A DNA stretch of 23,309 bases, from positions 1 to 23,309 of the IMG/VR virus record IMGVR_UViG_3300032046_000228; one strand, written 5' to 3'. Shown here piece by piece: positions 1 through 6,351 of this stretch (positions are counted from its first letter, which is position 1; every line of letters starts with the position of its first letter). The DNA is from a virus. A model generated the notes under the pieces. That model was not told the origin of the DNA. It saw only the letters and a program-made list of their open reading frames with translations, and ran no database searches. The position numbers and the translations under genes are program-made.

Positions 1-126
1 TTGTCAGCGTCGCTTACATGGACTGAGGCGTCGAACGGAAACGAGCCCGATCCGGCGTTTGCAAAACGTCCATATATGAAACGCTCGGCAAGTCCTCCCT
101 GGTGACTCTTGAGCATATCCTCTTTA
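1..126. repeat. Terminal direct repeat, left copy (circular overlap)
   Basis: Identical base for base to 23184-23309. The repeat lies wholly inside the large terminase coding sequence, and the reading frame is continuous when the ends are joined. The simplest reading is an assembly overlap of a circular or circularly permuted genome of 23,183 bp. A true short terminal redundancy cannot be excluded from sequence alone. Confidence 0.97.
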
Positions 127-779
127 TAGTCTTTCGGGAGGAACGGATTGTCCAGAGTCGAGAACCTGTAGACCTTGCTTTTTGGGTCTCGAGTGAGGGG
201 ATCCTCGAAGAACTCGTAGAGGGGGTCCTTGCGTCCGTCTCGAGTGTAGATTGTGGGAGGCGTCGTTGTGATCCAGAGGCCTCGAGGATAGTTCTTCGAT
301 GAGTCAGAGCCTCTCAGTCGACGTTTGATAACGCTCAGAGATGTCTCAATATGACGGACTAGTCGAGCCTCATCGATCCAAGCATAATCGACGTTTGGCC
401 CTTCACTATACTCGGGCTCTTCTAGGCTGCCGAAATACCAGACGGAGTGATTTCTCCAGGTGACTTTAAACTCGCTCTGATTGTAGGACTCGATCAGAGG
501 ATTTGTCTGAAAGGGTTTGCCCAGCAGCCAGGACTTCTCGAGTGTCGGGATCAGGACTCTTTTGACCATCATGTAAGAGGGCTCGTAAATGTAGCCCACT
601 GATCCCGGATTGTCGAGAGCCCAGATAATAGCGTCTCGAGCCCCAGCGATTGTTTTCCCGGCTCCGGTGCCGGCGAAGATTGCACGATAAAAGACTTTGG
701 TTATGTCTCGGTGAAAGGGGATCTGGGAGGCGTGGCCGACGTATCTAAGTTTCAGTTCTATCGGCTGCTGGAGACTCAG
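1..779 (-). CDS. terL: Terminase large subunit, N-terminal part (continues at 23183 across the circle)
   Basis: This is the packaging motor: ATPase plus headful nuclease that moves viral DNA into the prohead through the portal. Joined across the ends the gene is 419 aa. Visible in this part are the N-terminal IPFHRD segment, Walker A GTGAGKT (residues 37-43) and Walker B DYAWIDEA (D136, E137). No ATG, GTG or TTG exists in frame upstream of the conserved N-terminus. The best start is CTG at 779-777, preceded by GGAGAGG with a 6-nt A-run spacer, so the gene overlaps the end of the small terminase by 35 nt. The next in-frame upstream stop lies inside the small terminase gene. Family assignment is firm; the CTG start is inferred from the Shine-Dalgarno position. 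Confidence 0.95.
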   Translation of the reverse strand, partial: MSLQQPIELKLRYVGHASQIPFHRDITKVFYRAIFAGTGAGKTIAGARDAIIWALDNPGSVGYIYEPSYMMVKRVLIPTLEKSWLLGKPFQTNPLIESYNQSEFKVTWRNHSVWYFGSLEEPEYSEGPNVDYAWIDEARLVRHIETSLSVIKRRLRGSDSSKNYPRGLWITTTPPTIYTRDGRKDPLYEFFEDPLTRDPKSKVYRFSTLDNPFLPKDYKEDMLKSHQGGLAERFIYGRFANAGSGSFPFDASVHVSDAD

Positions 780-1206
780 TTTTTTCCTCTCCGTCAGGGC
801 GCCAAACTTTGACAGTGATCTGGGGCTCTCCGGTGTGCTTGATTTGGAGAGGAGCGCTCGGGATCATGCCTAGAGACTGGAGGAGATCTGCGAGTCTGGT
901 GGTTGCGTCCATGATGAGTCGGAGAGCTCCGACTTTGGCTGCGCTGTTGTCGGCTTGAGTGTACTCATACCAGGCGTTTGGAATGACTTGTTTTATGTTG
1001 TTGACGAGACTATAGGCGAGATTGCTGTCTTTGAGTTGGATGATCTGAGGGGCCCAGGTCTGGAGTCTTTCACTGTCCTTATAGATTGCTTGTTTGCTGA
1101 CTTTGTACTCTTGGCTGAGGTCCTCGACGATTGTGATTAAAGAGATCCCTTTGCTGAGTTGGTTGAGGAGTTTTGTTCTCCGCTCCAGGAGCTCGAGTCT
1201 CCCCAT
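745..1206 (-). CDS. terS: Putative terminase small subunit
   Basis: 153 aa. The first ~50 residues look like a helix-turn-helix (LSQEYKVSKQAIYKDSERL), as expected for the DNA-recognition part of small terminases. The middle is helical and the C-terminus charged. Small terminases bind packaging sites and form a ring that feeds DNA to the large subunit. The assignment rests on the HTH, the size and the position directly upstream of terL, with which it overlaps; the sequence itself is not diagnostic. The ATG lies 2 nt after the methyltransferase stop. No clear Shine-Dalgarno is present. Instead an inverted repeat AGACAG-N2-CTGTCT (1211-1224) covers the junction, suggesting translation coupled to the gene before it. 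Confidence 0.7.
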   Translation of the reverse strand: MGRLELLERRTKLLNQLSKGISLITIVEDLSQEYKVSKQAIYKDSERLQTWAPQIIQLKDSNLAYSLVNNIKQVIPNAWYEYTQADNSAAKVGALRLIMDATTRLADLLQSLGMIPSAPLQIKHTGEPQITVKVWRPDGEEKTESPAADRTET

Positions 1207-1208
1207 TT

Positions 1209-2462
1209 TTAGACAGCTCTGTCTATCTTATGGGCTTTTTCCCCGGTGTAGGACTCCCAGCGATTGAGGACCACTTGACAGAAGAGGGGCTCGATCTCCA
1301 TTGCGTAGCAGCTGCGATTATTCCGTTCACAGGCCATAAGGGTCGTCCCAGATCCGACGAAGGGATCGAGGATAAGGCCTCCTGGAGGAGATCCGTCTAT
1401 CAGTTCAGGCTCGATGAGTTCGACGGGTTTTGTCGTTGGATGATCGGGGCTCTTGATGGGTCGTCTAATGTAGAATACAGACCCATGCTTGTCTTTTTGA
1501 CTGTAGAATTTGTGTTTGCCTTTCCAGCCGTAGAAGCAAAACTCGTGCTGCGGATAATAGTCCATGTCGGACATGATGAAGCTCTGTTTAGCCCAGACAA
1601 GGATTCCAGCGCAGTAGATCCCGAGTTTTTCCGTTGCTTGCAGAACTGCGAGAAGCTGCCGACCATTGATCCAAATATAGATCGTGTTGTACTCTGTGAG
1701 AGGGATGTTTTTGAGCCAGTTCTCCGTCCATTCTTGATATTTGTCGGGGTCGATGTCTGTATATGTTGAGGCTCCAGAGCTTGATTGTTTGCGTCCTCTG
1801 AGACTGTCCCAGTCTTTTTTATAGACTCCGAACGGAGGATCTGTTACGATGCTATCGATTTTTGCGGGACCTAGAAGAGCCTGGAGATCCGCAAGGCTGG
1901 TCGAGTCCCCACAAAGAAGCCGGTGAGGTCCCAGCTGGAAAAGATCTCCTCGTTTGATTTCTGTGGTGGCCGGGATCTTCGGGATTATGTTGATGTTTTC
2001 TTTTTGCAAGTTGTGGATACGGAGGATCGAGTTGAGCTCAGCTTGACGCATCCCGAGGAATTTGATGAGATCGTGCTCTCGGCCTAGCTCGATGATCCGT
2101 CGGAACTCGAGGGCGTCCTGGTTGAGAACGTGCTCACCTCTGATCTTATTGAGGATCTGTCTGAGGAGTCTCCGGTCAACGTCTTCAACGGGGAGTCTTA
2201 TGACCAGGACTGTTTTCATGCCGAGGGTTTTGGCTGCGTCCCACCTTTGCTCTCCGTCTGCAATGACGAGATCCTTGTTCGTCACGATCGGGATAATGAA
2301 CCCATATCGTTTGATGCTCTCGATGAGAGATTGGGTCTGTTGTGCAGTCATGCGGTTCGGGTTTTGTCCGTCTGACTTCAGATCTCCGATCGGGACCTCT
2401 TCAGGCTTCGGGATCTGGATCTCGAGGAGATCGGGACGAGTGGGAGGATCACCCTGTATCAG
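1209..2462 (-). CDS. ParB-like nuclease/binding domain fused to DNA N6-adenine or N4-cytosine methyltransferase
   Basis: 417 aa from a proposed CTG start. Residues ~18-110 form a ParB/Srx-like domain: VPIGDL, then NPNRM, SIKRYG, PIVTNKDLVIADGEQRWDAA. Residues ~165-410 are a beta-class-order methyltransferase: catalytic DPPF (208-211), the HPTTKP segment, then the AdoMet loop FVGSGT (368-373). The first ATG (2351) would cut the ParB domain in half. Upstream the frame is open to a TAG, and the only plausible start is CTG at 2462-2460, overlapping the preceding TGA as CTGA, with a purine-rich GGGGAGGG 9 nt upstream. Such fusions are common in phages and modify viral DNA against restriction, or mark it for packaging or transcription. 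Target specificity cannot be read from sequence. Its place just before the terminases suggests late expression. Confidence 0.9.
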   Translation of the reverse strand: MIQGDPPTRPDLLEIQIPKPEEVPIGDLKSDGQNPNRMTAQQTQSLIESIKRYGFIIPIVTNKDLVIADGEQRWDAAKTLGMKTVLVIRLPVEDVDRRLLRQILNKIRGEHVLNQDALEFRRIIELGREHDLIKFLGMRQAELNSILRIHNLQKENINIIPKIPATTEIKRGDLFQLGPHRLLCGDSTSLADLQALLGPAKIDSIVTDPPFGVYKKDWDSLRGRKQSSSGASTYTDIDPDKYQEWTENWLKNIPLTEYNTIYIWINGRQLLAVLQATEKLGIYCAGILVWAKQSFIMSDMDYYPQHEFCFYGWKGKHKFYSQKDKHGSVFYIRRPIKSPDHPTTKPVELIEPELIDGSPPGGLILDPFVGSGTTLMACERNNRSCYAMEIEPLFCQVVLNRWESYTGEKAHKIDRAV

Positions 2463-2701
2463 TTGAGCGAACCCTCCCCTCGGCTATCTACTAAGACCTC
2501 GCCTTGACTGTATTTTTCTGCATGGGCTCTCCAGGGACCTTCGAACTCTCCGACGAGAAAAGCAAAAACCTGGTCATTCGAGAGAATGTTGACTGTCTCG
2601 GCTTTGAGATGGTCGATCCGAGCGTTTGCTAGGACGATCTGTTTGACTCGAATTTTTTGGGCTCGTCTCTCTTGTGCCTCTGGACTTCTCTTATGTACCA
2701 T
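2459..2701 (-). CDS. Hypothetical protein, first gene of the leftward operon
   Basis: 80 aa, not recognised. The N-terminal 25 residues are very basic (HKRSPEAQERRAQKIRVK) and could bind nucleic acid. The middle is helical and the C-terminus short and polar. ATG at 2701 is the first codon after the divergent promoter region, and the stop TGA overlaps the proposed CTG start of the ParB-methyltransferase, so the two are probably co-translated. A small regulatory or DNA-binding role is possible but unproven. Confidence 0.7.
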   Translation of the reverse strand: MVHKRSPEAQERRAQKIRVKQIVLANARIDHLKAETVNILSNDQVFAFLVGEFEGPWRAHAEKYSQGEVLVDSRGEGSLN

Positions 2702-2706
2702 GGTCG

Positions 2707-2718
2707 AGGATCAATCCT
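2707..2718. promoter_or_regulatory. Short inverted repeat before the first leftward gene
   Basis: AGGAT-CA-ATCCT lies 6 nt upstream of the ATG at 2701. It is short and could be chance. In this position it could be an operator or sit in the 5' leader of the leftward transcript. Confidence 0.25.
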
Positions 2719-2784
2719 AAAGCTCACTCTGTTTGGCGAGCGAGAAATTGCTGAAACTGTCAATTATCTTCTTTGGGGGCTCTC

Positions 2785-2819
2785 CTTTTATGCTTTTCGT
2801 GATCGAAGGTCTTTTATGC
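2785..2819 (+). promoter_or_regulatory. Putative early promoter with duplicated TATA-like box
   Basis: The 9-mer CTTTTATGC occurs twice, at 2785-2793 and 2811-2819, 26 bp apart. The second copy lies 32-40 nt before the GTG of the first rightward gene. This suits an archaeal TATA box with transcription starting roughly 25 nt downstream, giving a leader of a few nucleotides. The 149-bp divergent gap (2702-2850) holds nothing else coding. A leftward promoter must lie here too, but no clear box stands out on that strand. Confidence 0.5.
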
Positions 2820-2850
2820 GCAAGGCTTGAGTATGAAGTGAGGCTAGAAC

Positions 2851-3027
2851 GTGGAAACAAAGAGTAGCCCTCTATATCAAAAGAAGCGAGTCCCCGTAAA
2901 CTTCACGGTTGACTCGCAGCTCCTGGACGACTTTGATAAGATCGCTAATAAGAAATGGCGAAGTCGATCAGCAGCCCTAGAGTCCGTGATGAAAGAGGTT
3001 GTACTTCAAGGGAGGCGAAACACATGA
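2851..3027 (+). CDS. Ribbon-helix-helix (CopG/Arc-like) DNA-binding protein
   Basis: 58 aa with a GTG start; the in-frame stop 6 nt upstream (TAG at 2845) leaves no other choice. Residues 14-19 (VPVNFT) form the basic beta strand that reads DNA in this fold. Helix 1 follows (DSQLLDDFDKIANKK), then a turn and helix 2 (SRSAALESVMKEVV). It is the first gene of the rightward operon next to the divergent promoter, the usual place for an autoregulator controlling the early/late switch. It overlaps the next gene by ATGA. Candidate operators are the palindromes at 3976, 4339 and 2707; this pairing is inferred. Confidence 0.85.
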   Translation: METKSSPLYQKKRVPVNFTVDSQLLDDFDKIANKKWRSRSAALESVMKEVVLQGRRNT

Positions 3028-3257
3028 CAATAGATGTCGCAGTAATGAAACACAACACGATAGAGACTGAGAAGGACGATGTATATCAAGTCCTCCTGGT
3101 CGGAGAAGAGGGAGACGTTCAAGTCCGAATAACTCTCAAGGCCCCCAGCTCTGAAGTGTTTGTCCGTTATCCCTTGGGCTCCGTCCACATGATCGGGATC
3201 ACTAAGACCGGACAAAAGAAGCTCGTTGAAGAGCCCCAAAAGAAGGCCTCACAATGA
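3024..3257 (+). CDS. Hypothetical small beta-rich protein
   Basis: 77 aa. ATG at 3024 overlaps the stop of the preceding regulator (ATGA). A longer in-frame start at 2955 exists but would lie deep inside that gene. The pattern is alternating hydrophobic strands (DVYQVLLVGEEGDVQVRITL; FVRYPLGSVHMIGI) with a charged Lys-rich tail, suggesting a small OB- or SH3-like barrel. No function is assigned. Confidence 0.75.
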   Translation: MTIDVAVMKHNTIETEKDDVYQVLLVGEEGDVQVRITLKAPSSEVFVRYPLGSVHMIGITKTGQKKLVEEPQKKASQ

Positions 3258-3574
3258 TCCATGCAAACGAAGAGCAGATCGTCAGAGATCTCCGCACCGT
3301 CAAGGCCCAGGTTGCTGAGCTCCTGGAGAGATATCCTGAGACTCGAAACGACGACTTTTATCTCTCGTATCTATGGCTCAAGTATTATCAAAAACTGCCT
3401 CTGCCTTTCCTCCCGTTCGACCAGATCAAAGGAGTCGGAGGACGACTCGAGTCTGTCAGAAGGACCAGGCAGATAATCCAGAATGAAGAACATCGCTTTT
3501 TGCCAACAGATCCCCGGGTCCTGGAGAGTCGTCGAAACAAGGCAGAGATCTATCGCCGGAGGCTTGCGAGATAA
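3254..3574 (+). CDS. Phage-type conserved hypothetical protein
   Basis: 106 aa, highly charged and helical. Layout: N-terminal coiled helix (1-28), NDDFYLSYLWLKYY aromatic stretch (~31-45), then SVRRTRQIIQNEEHRFLPTDPRVLESRR. Small proteins with this combination (RxxIQN followed by PTDPxVxxxR) are frequent in early regions of tailed phages and are of unknown role. The start overlaps the previous stop by ATGA and the stop overlaps the next ATG. Confidence 0.75.
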   Translation: MIHANEEQIVRDLRTVKAQVAELLERYPETRNDDFYLSYLWLKYYQKLPLPFLPFDQIKGVGGRLESVRRTRQIIQNEEHRFLPTDPRVLESRRNKAEIYRRRLAR

Positions 3575-3798
3575 TGGGTCGCCATGTCCATTATAAAAAC
3601 GGACTGTTCAATCTCTGGAGCACCGTGATCGATGCTTACGAGCTCAAAGACTGGGTCTTTGAGGAGACCATTATCGAGGCTTTCAAAGAGATCGCTATTG
3701 AAGAGGCAGTTAGAAGAGCCAAAGAAGGATGTGAGGCCGCCAGACAAAATAATGGCTGTTTTGTTCGTTTTCCACAGTTCCGCTGCAAGGTGATTTAA
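3574..3798 (+). CDS. Hypothetical protein
   Basis: 74 aa, not recognised. An aromatic N-terminus (HYKNGLFNLWSTVIDAYELKDWVF) is followed by an amphipathic acidic/basic helix and a short Cys-containing tail. The start shares one base with the previous TAA, and its own TAA shares one base with the next ATG, so the reading frames are chained. No function can be assigned. Confidence 0.65.
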   Translation: MGRHVHYKNGLFNLWSTVIDAYELKDWVFEETIIEAFKEIAIEEAVRRAKEGCEAARQNNGCFVRFPQFRCKVI

Positions 3799-3977
3799 TG
3801 AAGATCCTGACAAGTGGACAAACTGATAAGATCCATGCTGAGCTCGCAGAGATCCAGAAGAGCGTAGCGGCGCCCCATGTTGGACCCATCACCCGAGATA
3901 GAGTCGTAAAGGCCAGCCAAGCAATCGTCGAGACCCTCCTGGAAGCCGAAGAAATCAAGATCAGCGTAGAGAGGTAG
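3798..3977 (+). CDS. Hypothetical small helical protein
   Basis: 59 aa, missed by length cut-offs of 60 aa. ATG at 3798 overlaps the previous TAA by one base. Predicted as two amphipathic helices (DKIHAELAEIQKSV; RVVKASQAIVETLLEAEE) with a Gly/Pro linker, so it may dimerise. It is the last gene before a promoter gap, and its stop codon lies at the edge of a 16-bp palindrome. Function unknown. Confidence 0.7.
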   Translation: MKILTSGQTDKIHAELAEIQKSVAAPHVGPITRDRVVKASQAIVETLLEAEEIKISVER

Positions 3978-3991
3978 GTAGACGTCTACCT
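3976..3991. promoter_or_regulatory. Perfect 16-bp palindrome, putative operator
   Basis: AGGTAGACGTCTACCT is its own reverse complement. It ends 19 bp before the TA-rich box at 4011, in the only sizeable gap in this part of the operon. A dimeric ribbon-helix-helix protein such as the products at 2851 or 4041 could bind it. It could also form an RNA hairpin at the end of the preceding transcript, though no T-run follows. Confidence 0.5.
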
Positions 3992-4010
3992 CACCGATCT
4001 ACATACCCAC

Positions 4011-4036
4011 ATATATATATATAAAATTGGGGTGAT
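4011..4036 (+). promoter_or_regulatory. TATA-like box and Shine-Dalgarno for the gene at 4041
   Basis: An alternating TA run (4011-4022) continues into AAAATT, and GGGGTGATC (4029-4037) lies 3-4 nt before the TTG start. The GGTGATC core is complementary to the 16S rRNA 3' end. A TATA box here would place the transcript start near or at the start codon. Either the TATA element lies slightly upstream or readthrough from the operon supplies the leader. Confidence 0.45.
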
Positions 4037-4040
4037 CTGA

Positions 4041-4331
4041 TTGGCTCGATATCCGCTCATCATGAAGGACTCGACGTATCTGGTCCTGGCTCAGGAGTGC
4101 CTCAAGAAGCAGCCACCAAAGAGTATGGGGAAATTTCTTAATGAGATCCTGGATCGAGAAGCTGAAAAGCTGAAGACTGGAGAGGCTGGAGGGCTCCCGG
4201 CAAACGCTGGGATCTGCGTCGTCTGTGGAGGAAAAGCTGTCCTTCAACAATTCGGATTTGGACAACAAAGTCTCCAAGTCTGCAGCCGACATAAGATCAA
4301 GGAGCTAGGCTTCAAGGATCTCCGTCCCTGA
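4041..4331 (+). CDS. RHH-like DNA-binding protein with C-terminal zinc finger
   Basis: 96 aa, TTG start preceded by GGGGTGATC. Residues 1-45 (RYPLIMKDSTYLVLAQECL, then SMGKFLNEILDREAEKL) fit the strand-helix-helix pattern of the MetJ/Arc fold. Residues 58-85 hold CVVCGG ... CSRHK, a C2-CH zinc knuckle. The combination suggests a transcription regulator with its own promoter between two palindromic sites. The fold call is by eye, and the RHH part is less certain than the zinc site. Confidence 0.75.
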   Translation: MARYPLIMKDSTYLVLAQECLKKQPPKSMGKFLNEILDREAEKLKTGEAGGLPANAGICVVCGGKAVLQQFGFGQQSLQVCSRHKIKELGFKDLRP

Positions 4332-4338
4332 GACTAGT

Positions 4339-4361
4339 CGAGGACTTTTTATACGTCCTCG
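4339..4361. promoter_or_regulatory. TATA-like box framed by inverted repeat (promoter/operator)
   Basis: CGAGGAC (4339-4345) and GTCCTCG (4355-4361) are exact inverted repeats enclosing TTTTTATAC. The AT core resembles an archaeal TATA box about 40 nt before the GTG at 4391, giving an expected leader of about 15 nt. A repressor bound to the arms would block TBP, so this looks like a regulated promoter for the block starting at 4391. Confidence 0.6.
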
Positions 4362-4390
4362 CCACCCCTTAGGGCTGAGGCGTGTAAAAA

Positions 4391-4579
4391 GTGAAAGAGG
4401 AAACGAGACAGAGATTAATCTCTAAGATTGTCGCCGGGCCTCAATCTGGGGCTGTTTCTTCGGCGTATGATCCCCACACTTTGACGGAGCCTTGTCCTCA
4501 ATGTGGGGCCCAGTTAGTCCATGATCGAGTAACTGGGATCTATCTTCGTTGTTTTCGATGCGGTTGGAGAGGATACTAG
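4391..4579 (+). CDS. Zinc-ribbon protein
   Basis: 62 aa, GTG start about 15 nt downstream of the expected transcript start. The C-terminal half is a classic four-Cys zinc ribbon: CPQCGAQL, an 11-13 residue beta hairpin, then CFRCGWRGY. The N-terminal 30 residues are helical and basic. Zinc ribbons of this type occur in transcription factors, nucleases and small archaeal or viral adaptor proteins, and nothing here separates these. It is the first gene of the long block that leads to the TOPRIM and PolX genes. Confidence 0.8.
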   Translation: MKEETRQRLISKIVAGPQSGAVSSAYDPHTLTEPCPQCGAQLVHDRVTGIYLRCFRCGWRGY

Positions 4580-4734
4580 TGAGAGTGATTATTGAGCAGA
4601 CTGCCGGAGTCGATTATCCGGTCACGTTCAGAGGAAACCCCCAATTCCGTCGAGAACAAGAGGTCCAGATCCGTCGACGGCTCCAACTGAGGCCACTGGA
4701 CAAGGTCGAGATCCGAGAGGTCGAGAAGCAATGA
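4579..4734 (+). CDS. Hypothetical small basic beta protein
   Basis: 51 aa. GTG at 4579 shares its first base with the preceding stop TAG. A longer start at 4549 exists but lies inside the zinc-ribbon gene. The sequence begins with strands (VRVIIEQ; YPVTF) and continues into an Arg-rich segment (QFRREQEVQIRRRLQLRPLD) typical of nucleic-acid contact. Function unknown. The stop overlaps the next ATG (ATGA). Confidence 0.65.
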   Translation: MRVIIEQTAGVDYPVTFRGNPQFRREQEVQIRRRLQLRPLDKVEIREVEKQ

Positions 4735-4931
4735 CAGATATTTTCTATCACCTAGCGAAGTATTGTCTCCATGCTGAAAACGAGAAGGGAAAAATCATCT
4801 TTGTACCGACCAAAGTCAAGCAACTAGATATCCATTCAGCCGGAGAGGACGGAGAGTATCTCTGGTTTGAGATGATCCTGGACACTGGAGAGAAGATCTC
4901 GACAGGCTACTTTAAGGAGTTGCCTCCATGA
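4731..4931 (+). CDS. Hypothetical protein
   Basis: 66 aa, not recognised. Mixed alpha/beta composition with alternating hydrophobics (GKIIFVPTKVKQLDIHS; YLWFEMILDTGEKIS). ATGA overlaps at both ends show it belongs to the co-translated chain between the zinc ribbon and the DUF6011-type gene. Confidence 0.7.
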   Translation: MTDIFYHLAKYCLHAENEKGKIIFVPTKVKQLDIHSAGEDGEYLWFEMILDTGEKISTGYFKELPP

Positions 4932-5437
4932 TGAGAGATCCTTACGGAAAAGAGAGAGAAGCTAGAGACTTTACGATCCGACAAGGCAAACCTGATCCCT
5001 GGGCGATCGCAGATCCAAAGATCCCGATCCCAGCTCCAGGACCCGTCCAGAAACCAGTCGATATCTCAGAGATTGGGATCGGAGTCTATGAGCTCCCGAC
5101 CGGCGAGATCTACGTCGTCAAGCCTAATACAGCTGGAGATCGGAAATATGCCAAGAGACTCCTGGAGAGACCCAGCGATCGTGTGACTGAGACCGGCGTC
5201 AAGGTCAAGTTTGACTTTGTCTATGAGAGAGGAGCGATCTATCGTCTCCGTCCAGAGTACAAGATGAGCATTGCAAGAGGAAAAGAGTTAATGATAAAGT
5301 ATGGTCGCTGCATCGTTTGTGGAAGACATCTCCGAGTCGCTGAGTCCGTCGAAAGAGGAATAGGCCCGGTCTGTATCAAGTCTTTCAAGGATTGGCGAGG
5401 AAAACAGACAGATCTCCAGGAGGCTCAAAGACAATGA
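4928..5437 (+). CDS. DUF6011-type zinc-binding phage protein
   Basis: 169 aa. The N-terminus is Pro-rich and probably flexible (to ~45). Residues ~50-115 contain GVYELPTGEIYVVKPN and YAKRLLE ... FDFVYERGAIYRL. The C-terminal ~30-residue module reads CIVCGRHL ... GIGPVCIKSF, the Cys pattern of the DUF6011 family seen in many actinobacterial and other phages. The biochemical role is unknown; the metal site and its position next to DNA enzymes suggest DNA or RNA binding. The stop overlaps the start of the TOPRIM gene by ATGA. Confidence 0.8.
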   Translation: MMRDPYGKEREARDFTIRQGKPDPWAIADPKIPIPAPGPVQKPVDISEIGIGVYELPTGEIYVVKPNTAGDRKYAKRLLERPSDRVTETGVKVKFDFVYERGAIYRLRPEYKMSIARGKELMIKYGRCIVCGRHLRVAESVERGIGPVCIKSFKDWRGKQTDLQEAQRQ

Positions 5438-6351
5438 CAGTTCACTATAAACAGATCGTTGACGCTGTCAACAAGGTCCTCAGCTCGTACAGCGCAGCCA
5501 TGACTCTCAGACAGATCTATTATCGACTAGTCTCAATAAACTTGATCCCCAACACAAAAACATCGTACAAGACTCTAAGCAAACATCTCGTCAAGGCGAG
5601 AGAGAGAAAAGACGTCGATGAGGACCGCATTGAAGATCGCAGCCGTGCAGTCCTGGGCAATGGGGACTCTTCCGGCTACAACTCGAAAGACGACTTTATC
5701 AAGTATCAACTGCACCGGATCAAAACCTCGGCTTCATACTGGAACGCTCCCCTCTGGAAGAACCAGACGAAAAAGATCTTTGTTGTCGTGGAAAAGGATG
5801 CTTTGAGCCGACTGTTCTCAGATGTCGCCGGAGACTACCGAATACAAGTCTATCCAGAAAAAGGCTATGGATCTTATACGTTCTTGAATGACATGGCAGC
5901 AGATCTCGACGAGGACAAAGAGAACGTCGTGCTCTATTTCGGAGACTATGATCCGAGCGGACGAGACATCGAGAGAGACATGGAGGCAAGACTTGAGCGA
6001 TACACTAAGGGCTCGGCGACCTTCAGGATCTCCAGGATTGCGTTGACCACTGACCAGATCCAGAAGTACAAGCTGCCGCCAAAACCTGAAGACGCTGAGA
6101 CTCTAGCCAAGATTGCAAGAGATCCGAGATCCGCAAAGTATGGGACCGAGTTCGTTGTCGAGCTCGACGCTCTTGAACCAGACGTCCTTAAAGATCTGAT
6201 AGGAAGAGCGATCCTCAACGAGCTCGACAAGGACCAGTGGAACAAAGACGTCGAGGAGATCCAGACAACACAAGCCGAACTAAAGGACCTCTTCCGAGAT
6301 GCTCGAATAATTCTGAGCGACGGAACCGAGATCCAGGAGGGCTCTTCTTGA
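5434..6351 (+). CDS. TOPRIM-domain protein related to topoisomerase VI subunit A / Spo11
   Basis: 305 aa from ATG 5434 (ATGA overlap); a longer in-frame start at 5392 would overlap the preceding gene by 46 nt. Residues ~1-70 form a winged-helix-like region with TLRQIYYRLV, where Y29 or Y30 sits where Topo VI-A/Spo11 enzymes carry the DNA-cleaving tyrosine. Residues ~115-200 are a TOPRIM domain: FVVVEKDA (E120) and FGDYDPSG (D171, D173), the Mg2+-binding Glu and DxD. All key residues look intact. The family makes protein-linked double-strand breaks with 5' overhangs. No ATPase B-subunit is encoded here, as in other stand-alone viral homologues. It precedes and is translationally coupled to PolX, suggesting a joint role in DNA breakage and repair or replication. 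Confidence 0.88.
   Translation: MTVHYKQIVDAVNKVLSSYSAAMTLRQIYYRLVSINLIPNTKTSYKTLSKHLVKARERKDVDEDRIEDRSRAVLGNGDSSGYNSKDDFIKYQLHRIKTSASYWNAPLWKNQTKKIFVVVEKDALSRLFSDVAGDYRIQVYPEKGYGSYTFLNDMAADLDEDKENVVLYFGDYDPSGRDIERDMEARLERYTKGSATFRISRIALTTDQIQKYKLPPKPEDAETLAKIARDPRSAKYGTEFVVELDALEPDVLKDLIGRAILNELDKDQWNKDVEEIQTTQAELKDLFRDARIILSDGTEIQEGSS

Noticed and set aside
1173-1769. Plus-strand open frame of 198 codons
   Set aside because: Antisense to the methyltransferase motifs, with no own start context or family pattern.
2351-2462. ATG at 2351 as the methyltransferase start
   Set aside because: It would remove the first part of the conserved ParB domain (PIGDL, NPNR), which is clearly readable upstream in the same frame.
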